Part shown: positions 32,267 through 36,839 of the stretch, one piece after another | Position numbering within the stretch: the stretch's first letter is position 1 | How the letters are laid out: each line of letters starts with the position of its first letter | DNA from: Muribaculaceae bacterium | GTDB lineage: Bacteria; Bacteroidota; Bacteroidia; Bacteroidales; Muribaculaceae | Assembly: GCA_023667015.1 (NCBI GenBank) | Contig: JAMPAX010000001.1 | Location: 377,000-413,838, forward strand | DNA length: 36,839 bases | Direction of reading: 5' to 3' | The notes under the pieces: generated by a model | Told to the model about the DNA's origin: nothing | Seen by the model: the letters and a program-made list of their open reading frames with translations, nothing else | Databases searched by the model: none | Position numbers and translations under genes: made by a program

Positions 32267-33726
32267 AAATCACAGATCTCGAACCCAGACTCGTCTGGGA
32301 ATGCTTCGACGAAATTACTAAGGTGCCCCGTCCTACCCATCATCTTGAGAAGATGAAACAATTCTTGGTAGATTGGGCCAATCGCCACAACATACCGGTG
32401 AAGACTGATGCCGTAGGCAACGTTGCCATGTCTAAGCCCGCTACCAAGGGTCATGAGAACTCCCCGCGAATTATTCTGCAAGGACATCAGGATATGGTAG
32501 CTGAGAAGCGCGGCGACAAGGAACATGACTTCATGACCGACCCGATTACTACCATAGTGGATGGAGAATGGGTGAAGGCAGATGGTACTACTCTTGGTGC
32601 CGACAATGGAATGGGCTGTGCCTCAGCTATGGCTGTGCTGCTCGACGACTCTCTGGTTCATGGCCCCATTGAGGCTCTATTCACAGTAGATGAAGAGCAG
32701 GGTCTCATCGGTGCCAATGGTCTTCAACCCGGATTTGTTAGCGGTGATATCCTCCTAAACCTCGATTCCGAGGAGCATGGACAGCTCGTCATTGGCTGTG
32801 CCGGAGGCAAAGTCACCATTTGCACCATACCTTATAATATGGTAGACGCTCCGGAAGGGAAGGCATGGTACCGCATACACTTGAATCATTTCAAGGGGGG
32901 ACATTCCGGCATGGAAATCGGACTGGGACGTGGCAATGCCAATCAGCAGCTGTGTCGCTTCCTCTGGGAATCATGCTCCCGCTGGGGACTGCAACTCGCC
33001 CACATCGATGGAGGTGGCCTCGCCAACGCCATTCCCCGTGAGGCCTACGCTATCGTAGGTGTGGATACTACCGTAGCTCCCGAGTTTGAGAAATATGCAC
33101 GTGAATTCTCCGATATGATTCATCTGGAGTTCGCCCTGTCCGAAGGTAAAGACTTTACCTTCACTATCAAGCCTGAAAGCGCACCGAAGAAAGTCATATG
33201 CCATGACATAGCCCACAAGCTCATTTCTGCAGTCTTCGCCTGCCCCAATGGAGTGCAGGGAATGTCCGGAGCCGTAGAGGGTCTTATAGAAACTTCTTGC
33301 AATGTAGCTTCCATAAAGATAGCCGAAGAGGGGATAGTAGTGACCGTACATCAACGCTCATCCGTCGACTCACGCCGCGACGAAATTGCCGACAGGGTAA
33401 AGGCACTCTTCGAGATGATTGGAGCACGTGTAATCTTCGATGATACTTACGTAGGTTGGGCACCCAATCCGGAATCTAAAGTGTTGAAAATTGCTGAGAA
33501 GAGCTTCGAAGATCTCTTCGGTTCCAAGCCGCGTGTAGAAGCTCTGCATGCCGGACTCGAGTGTGGGCTCTTCCTGGAGAAAATGCCCGACCTCGACATG
33601 ATCTCCTTCGGTCCGACACTGAAGGATATTCATTCTCCCTCAGAGAAGGCCAACATCAAGAGCGTAGGAGAATACTGGCAACTGCTCACAGAGATACTTC
33701 ATAGACTGGCCGATCAAAAAGCATAA
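32263..33726 (+). CDS. pepD: Aminoacyl-histidine dipeptidase PepD (paralogue 2)
   Basis: A 487-residue second copy of the M20 dipeptidase with all metal residues intact (His75 and Asp77 in GHQDMV, Asp114, Glu144-145 in DEEQGLIGA, Asp168 in LDSEEHG, and a C-terminal HAGLECGLF). It differs from copy 1 at the residue after the metal His (HQDMV versus HMDMV) and in the insert domain, so substrate preferences may differ. A 31-nt stretch near the 5' end (32300-32330) is identical to 30148-30178 of copy 1. The ATG overlaps the muramidase stop. Confidence 0.92.
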   Translation: MKITDLEPRLVWECFDEITKVPRPTHHLEKMKQFLVDWANRHNIPVKTDAVGNVAMSKPATKGHENSPRIILQGHQDMVAEKRGDKEHDFMTDPITTIVDGEWVKADGTTLGADNGMGCASAMAVLLDDSLVHGPIEALFTVDEEQGLIGANGLQPGFVSGDILLNLDSEEHGQLVIGCAGGKVTICTIPYNMVDAPEGKAWYRIHLNHFKGGHSGMEIGLGRGNANQQLCRFLWESCSRWGLQLAHIDGGGLANAIPREAYAIVGVDTTVAPEFEKYAREFSDMIHLEFALSEGKDFTFTIKPESAPKKVICHDIAHKLISAVFACPNGVQGMSGAVEGLIETSCNVASIKIAEEGIVVTVHQRSSVDSRRDEIADRVKALFEMIGARVIFDDTYVGWAPNPESKVLKIAEKSFEDLFGSKPRVEALHAGLECGLFLEKMPDLDMISFGPTLKDIHSPSEKANIKSVGEYWQLLTEILHRLADQKA

Positions 33727-33756
33727 ATAATCAATCAATATTTATATTTAAACACT

Positions 33757-33996
33757 ATGAAAACAATTGGTTTCGCACTGACCGGACTGAGCATGCTGAT
33801 GCTCGCAGCCTGCGGTAGCGACAAGAAGGCTGAGACAGACACGGCAGCCGAAAACCCTGACGCCATCGTCATGGACACCACCGTAGCAGCACCCTCAGAG
33901 GATGCAACTGTGGGAGTGGAGATGGCAACCCCTGACAACGACACTAACGGCGTCATAGCCGGTGGAGTCGAAGAAGAGAAGGTCGAGATGAAATAA
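33757..33996 (+). CDS. Small acidic lipoprotein
   Basis: A 79-residue protein with signal peptide and lipobox LAAC (Cys19). Its mature part is low-complexity, Asp, Glu, Ala and Thr-rich, and ends EEEKVEMK. I do not recognise a family. It lies 30 bp after the second pepD, probably on the same transcript, though a TATATTTA at 33743-33750 could act as a weak promoter. It ends well before the terminator at 34138. Confidence 0.65.
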   Translation: MKTIGFALTGLSMLMLAACGSDKKAETDTAAENPDAIVMDTTVAAPSEDATVGVEMATPDNDTNGVIAGGVEEEKVEMK

Positions 33997-34071
33997 TCGG
34001 CCTTAGATATCGCCCGAGAAGAAGATGGTTAATGTCTAATTACATCGGAAAGGAAAGACGGTATGAAAAAT

Positions 34072-34103
34072 GTGTTGTAAAACATAAATATGTTATATAA
34101 CAC
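34072..34103. repeat. Imperfect palindrome (GTGTTGTAA...ATAACAC)
   Basis: The two 15-nt arms of 34072-34103 pair at 13 Watson-Crick positions plus one G-T, with one mismatch, around an AA centre. There is no T-tract. It may be an operator or a transcript hairpin; the function is unknown. Confidence 0.5.
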
Positions 34104-34137
34104 CTGCTCTTGAAAGAGAAATCCGGATGGAGATTGC

Positions 34138-34190
34138 AAAATGCAGGCAATTGGGATGTAATATTCTCAAATGTCTGCATTTTTGTTTGC
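34138..34190 (+). terminator. Terminator of the pepD operon
   Basis: AAAATGCAG (34138-34146) pairs with CTGCATTTT (34175-34183), and the stem continues inwards imperfectly through about 18 positions. It is followed by a T-rich run (TTTTTGTTTGCTTTTT). It closes the plus-strand operon and separates it from the next promoter. Confidence 0.85.
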
Positions 34191-34238
34191 TTTTTGAAAT
34201 AGTTCGGAATGAAAATCGTGGGCACTAAGAGAGGAAGG

Positions 34239-34269
34239 CTTGACATATGGAAAAAATGAACTAACTTTG
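34239..34269 (+). promoter_or_regulatory. Promoter of the candidate ncRNA
   Basis: TAACTTTG at 34262-34269 is a full -7 match, and CTTG at 34239-34242 lies 19 bp upstream in the -33 place. There is no credible ORF downstream, which points to a non-coding transcript starting near 34276. Confidence 0.65.
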
Positions 34270-34275
34270 CAGTGC

Positions 34276-34536
34276 AAATGCAGGATGAGCCTGACATAAA
34301 CACCTAACATTAAGAATCGGCCCGGCAGTTTTGTATAAGAGACTGAGAGGCGTGGAGGAAGTTGGTTTTGATGGCTGAGGATATATTGCTGTTTTACCTG
34401 TCTCTGACCTTAGGATCCTAATACCTTGAATGAACCGACAAATGCCGAAGTAGCGGAAATACCGCACTCCAAATCAACCTGAATCTTCTGTCTGAAAAAC
34501 AAAGGCCATAAAGACGCTTCCCCACGCCGCCGGCCA
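34276..34536 (+). ncRNA. Candidate structured non-coding RNA (possibly 6S-like)
   Basis: This segment has no credible ORF and folds, by hand, into one long imperfect hairpin. The outer stem is GGCC(c)GGC (34319-34326) with GCCGGCC (34529-34535). A 22-nt unpaired 5' bulge (34327-34348) follows. Next comes GGCGTGG(a)GGAAG (34349-34361) with CTTCCCCACGCC (34517-34528), then ATGGC (34371-34375) with GCCAT (34505-34509), and TGTTTT (34390-34395) with AAAACA (34496-34501). Small hairpins TTAGGATCCTAA (34410-34421) and GCGGaaataCCGC (34453-34465) lie in the apical part. A long rod with a large one-sided bubble recalls 6S RNA, and Bacteroidales are known to have such RNAs, but the family was not verified. 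Ends are approximate. Confidence 0.55.
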
Positions 34537-34569
34537 AGAAACCATATCAAGCACATATCGCTCTATTTA

Positions 34570-34601
34570 TTTGGATAATTGCAAAATTTATTTTACCTTT
34601 G
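34570..34601 (+). promoter_or_regulatory. Promoter of glmS
   Basis: TTTG at 34570-34573 and TACCTTTG at 34594-34601 are separated by 20 bp, a perfect consensus match. The leader before the ATG at 34709 is about 100 nt and contains TCCGGAG/CTCCGGA (34653-34667), a 7-bp inverted repeat with a single-base centre. Confidence 0.82.
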
Positions 34602-34708
34602 TGAAAATTTTTCGTTTTGTGGCAAAATAGAAGCTTATTCAACGAGAAATTTTCCGGAGACTCCGGACACATCCCATTATTAACAGAAAATTACTTACAT
34701 AATATTAT

Positions 34709-36556
34709 ATGTGTGGCATAGTTGGATATCTTGGACAGGGTAATGTCTATGATGTACTTATTAAGGGTCTTCATCGACTCGAATATCGCGGTTACGACAG
34801 CGCCGGTATTGCGCTCGTAAGTCCCGATGGTCATCTCAATGTATACAAAACTAAAGGTAAGGTCGAAGTCCTCGAATCATATTGTACCGACAAAAACCTC
34901 GATGCTGCCGCCGGTGTGGCCCATACACGCTGGGCTACTCATGGTGAACCCTCTGATTGTAATGCTCACCCCCACTTCAGTGAGGACCGAAATATTGCTC
35001 TGGTTCATAACGGAACCATCGAAAACTATAAAATCCTAAAAGATGCCCTTGAGCAACATGGATGCAAATTTCATTCCGAAACAGACACTGAAGTGCTTGT
35101 GCAGCTTATAGAATTTATCAGAGTAAGCAATAACTGCTCATTGATAGATGCTGTGCGTGAAGCCCTCAAGCAAGTAGTAGGAGCTTATGCAATAGCAGTA
35201 ATTGAGAAAGATAACCCCGACTGCATTATAGCAGCAAGAAAAAGCTCACCCCTGGTCATCGGTATCGGTGAGGATGAAACTTTCCTTGCCTCCGATGCTA
35301 CCCCCATCGTAGAATACACAAAGAATGTAGTCTACCTTAAAGATGGAGAAATAGCAGTAATCAAAAGGGGAGAACCCCTCAAACTGCTGACCCTCGAAAA
35401 TCAGGAAGCATCCATAGATGTCACCACTCTGCAGCTTTCAATCTCGCAGCTCGAAAAGGGTGGATATCCCCACTTCATGCTCAAAGAGATCTTTGAACAG
35501 CCCAATACTCTACGCGACTGTATCCGTGGACGCGTGGTAGAAGGTGGAAAGAGAATCATGCTCAATGGTGTCATTGACAATAAGGAGAAATTTGCAAAGG
35601 CAAAGAGAGTAATCTTTGTAGCCTGCGGAACTTCTTGGCATGCAGCCTTACTCGGTAAATATCTGGTGCAAGATATGTGTCGCATTCCGGCAAGTGTAGA
35701 ATATGCCAGCGAGTTTAGATACTCTAACCCCGTCATTAACCCTGACGATGTTGTCATAGCTATCTCTCAAAGTGGCGAGACAGCCGACACGTTAGCAGCA
35801 ATCCAACTCGCCAAGCAAGCCGGAGCCTTCGTATATGGTATTTCCAACGTAGTAGGAAGCTCCATACCTCGCGAGACTGATAGCGGAACGTACATCCACG
35901 TAGGACCCGAAATTGGCGTAGCCTCCACAAAAGCATTCACCGGCCAGGTAATGGTGCTGACGATGCTGGCACTGAGCGTGGCACAGGTGAGAAATACCCT
36001 CGACCCTGATATGATTGCCAAAATCGGAAAATATCTGCTAGAGATTCCCGACCTGGTGGAAAAAGTGCTGGAGAATACCGCAGAGCAGATAGAGCGCCTC
36101 TCCTTAATATATACATATGCTCGCAACTTCCTCTACTTAGGACGCGGCTACAGCTACCCTGTTGCTCTCGAAGGAGCATTGAAGCTCAAAGAGATTTCCT
36201 ATATTCATGCTGAGGGATACCCGGCAGCTGAAATGAAGCATGGACCCATAGCACTTATCGACAACGAAATGCCCTCGGTCATCATAGCTCCTAACGACCA
36301 TCTCTACGAAAAGATTGTCAACAACGTTCAGCAGGTGAAGGCTCGCGGAGGAAGCATCATTGCCATTGTCACTGAGGGAGACACCGTCATCCGCAACATT
36401 GCCGACCACGTATTAGAGGTTCCCGCTATGCCCGAATGTCTGACACCGATCATTACGAGTGTCCCGCTTCAGCTGCTTTCCTACTATATTGCCATCAACA
36501 AGGGCAAAAATGTAGACATGCCTCGAAATCTTGCTAAGTCGGTGACAGTAGAATAA
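34709..36556 (+). CDS. glmS: Glutamine-fructose-6-phosphate aminotransferase (isomerising)
   Basis: A 615-residue enzyme that makes glucosamine-6-phosphate, the first step to UDP-GlcNAc for peptidoglycan and LPS. The glutaminase domain has the nucleophile Cys2 (MCGIVGYLG) and HTRWATHGEPS. The two SIS sugar-isomerase domains show VACGTSWHAALLGKYL and AEMKHGPIALI, and the C-terminus NLAKSVTVE is canonical. The length is normal. It is monocistronic, with a perfect promoter. There is no glmS ribozyme-like core in the leader. Confidence 0.97.
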   Translation: MCGIVGYLGQGNVYDVLIKGLHRLEYRGYDSAGIALVSPDGHLNVYKTKGKVEVLESYCTDKNLDAAAGVAHTRWATHGEPSDCNAHPHFSEDRNIALVHNGTIENYKILKDALEQHGCKFHSETDTEVLVQLIEFIRVSNNCSLIDAVREALKQVVGAYAIAVIEKDNPDCIIAARKSSPLVIGIGEDETFLASDATPIVEYTKNVVYLKDGEIAVIKRGEPLKLLTLENQEASIDVTTLQLSISQLEKGGYPHFMLKEIFEQPNTLRDCIRGRVVEGGKRIMLNGVIDNKEKFAKAKRVIFVACGTSWHAALLGKYLVQDMCRIPASVEYASEFRYSNPVINPDDVVIAISQSGETADTLAAIQLAKQAGAFVYGISNVVGSSIPRETDSGTYIHVGPEIGVASTKAFTGQVMVLTMLALSVAQVRNTLDPDMIAKIGKYLLEIPDLVEKVLENTAEQIERLSLIYTYARNFLYLGRGYSYPVALEGALKLKEISYIHAEGYPAAEMKHGPIALIDNEMPSVIIAPNDHLYEKIVNNVQQVKARGGSIIAIVTEGDTVIRNIADHVLEVPAMPECLTPIITSVPLQLLSYYIAINKGKNVDMPRNLAKSVTVE

Positions 36557-36624
36557 TTACGGGCTCAGACATCAAAGTCGACAAATAAAAAATCATAAAA
36601 AAGTGCAATTTTTTTCAATTTTGT

Positions 36625-36655
36625 TTTGTAGAGTTGAAAATTCGTTATATCTTTG
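36625..36655 (+). promoter_or_regulatory. Promoter of the tRNA cluster
   Basis: TTTG at 36625-36628 and TATCTTTG at 36648-36655 are 19 bp apart, a perfect consensus match. The tRNA-Thr starts 51 bp downstream, so a short leader is trimmed. Confidence 0.82.
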
Positions 36656-36705
36656 CACTCGAAAACGGCGAAAACTCCAAGCGGGGGTTGGAAGTCGTAA
36701 TAAAA

Positions 36706-36779
36706 GCCTCTTTAGCTCAGTTGGCCAGAGCACGTGATTTGTAATCTCGGGGTCGTTGGTTCGAATCCGACAAGAGGCT
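36706..36779 (+). tRNA. tRNA-Thr (UGU)
   Basis: Acceptor GCCTCTT pairs with AAGAGGC, D-stem GCTC/GAGC, T-stem GTTGG/CCGAC with a TTCGAAT loop. The anticodon TGT at 36740-36742 reads ACA. The anticodon stem CGTGA/TCTCG has a U-U opposition at its middle pair (36735 and 36747). CCA is not encoded. Confidence 0.93.
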
Positions 36780-36786
36780 CTAAAAA

Positions 36787-36839
36787 GGGCGAATACCAGA
36801 GTGGCCAAATGGGGCAGACTGTAAATCTGCTGGTTTATA
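36787..36839 (+). tRNA. tRNA-Tyr (GUA), cut by the window end
   Basis: It starts GGGCGAATACCAGAGTGGCC. The anticodon stem GCAGA/TCTGC encloses CTGTAAA with anticodon GTA at 36821-36823. The variable arm of this class II tRNA starts at the end of the window; the 3' half is missing. It lies 7 bp after the tRNA-Thr, in the same transcript. Confidence 0.9.

Noticed and set aside
34040..34303. 87-codon minus-strand ORF in the glmS upstream region
   Set aside because: No homology recognised and no promoter. It crosses a terminator and a good plus-strand promoter.
34276..34536. tmRNA, RNase P RNA or SRP RNA
   Set aside because: There is no tRNA-like end or tag ORF, no RNase P core motifs such as GAGGAAAGTC, and no SRP GGAAGCAG loop.
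34608..34708. glmS ribozyme in the glmS leader
   Set aside because: The leader is about 100 nt, lacks the expected conserved core and pseudoknot pairings, and this ribozyme is mainly known from Firmicutes.
36593..36808. 71-codon minus-strand ORF over the tRNA genes
   Set aside because: It is the complement of the tRNA-Thr and part of the tRNA-Tyr; a common annotation artefact.

Overview
The window looks like chromosomal DNA from a member of the order Bacteroidales; a Muribaculaceae-like genome is my best guess, as an inference. Four things point there. Many genes are preceded by the Bacteroidota promoter form TTTG, 19-21 bp, TAnnTTTG. Starts generally lack Shine-Dalgarno sequences. Several families are typical of the phylum (GldH, DUF4836, DUF4954, DUF2795, Bacteroidota-type LptD). 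Two secreted proteins end in tails resembling type IX secretion sorting domains.

Layout. Positions 1-4480 are accessory in character: a small alpha/beta hydrolase, an AAA ATPase of the DUF4143 type behind a triple 34-bp repeat, two orphan genes, and a HigB/HigA toxin-antitoxin operon with a third small gene. Positions 4800-7600 hold the DUF2795 gene and a PduO-type adenosyltransferase (minus strand), divergent from dnaX. Positions 7600-9940 hold a heptamer repeat, a promoter with a long leader, and a 645-residue secreted multidomain protein ending in a strong terminator. Positions 9940-11430 hold a RAYT-type (REP-associated) transposase with an extra C-terminal domain, and beside it a 38-nt inverted repeat that encloses a 15-bp tandem array.

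Positions 11430-15650 form one minus-strand operon: coiled-coil protein, zapA, rny, ricT and a gldH-like gene. It joins cell division, mRNA decay and a gliding-type lipoprotein. Positions 15690-18980 (plus strand) carry a DUF4836 lipoprotein and an unusual ABC ATPase/permease pair. Positions 19060-23640 (minus strand) carry lptD, an HD-domain phosphohydrolase and ilvE, with a short tail-like secreted protein upstream of ilvE at 23685-24014. Positions 24150-29965 (minus strand) carry rpsA with its own promoter and leader, and the tightly overlapping set OmpH-like, hflX and DUF4954.

Positions 29980-34190 (plus strand) carry an operon of two PepD dipeptidase paralogues on either side of a muramidase, with ATGA overlaps at both junctions, then a small lipoprotein and a terminator. 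Positions 34239-34540 hold a promoter followed by a long imperfect hairpin, a probable non-coding RNA that may be 6S-like. It is followed by glmS with its own promoter, and then by a tRNA-Thr and a tRNA-Tyr that is cut by the window end.

Most of the window is housekeeping. The parts that stand out are the RAYT/repeat locus, the repeat-controlled ATPase cassette, the candidate ncRNA upstream of glmS, and the dipeptidase-muramidase-dipeptidase operon. All family assignments come from reading the translated sequence by eye; no database search was run.
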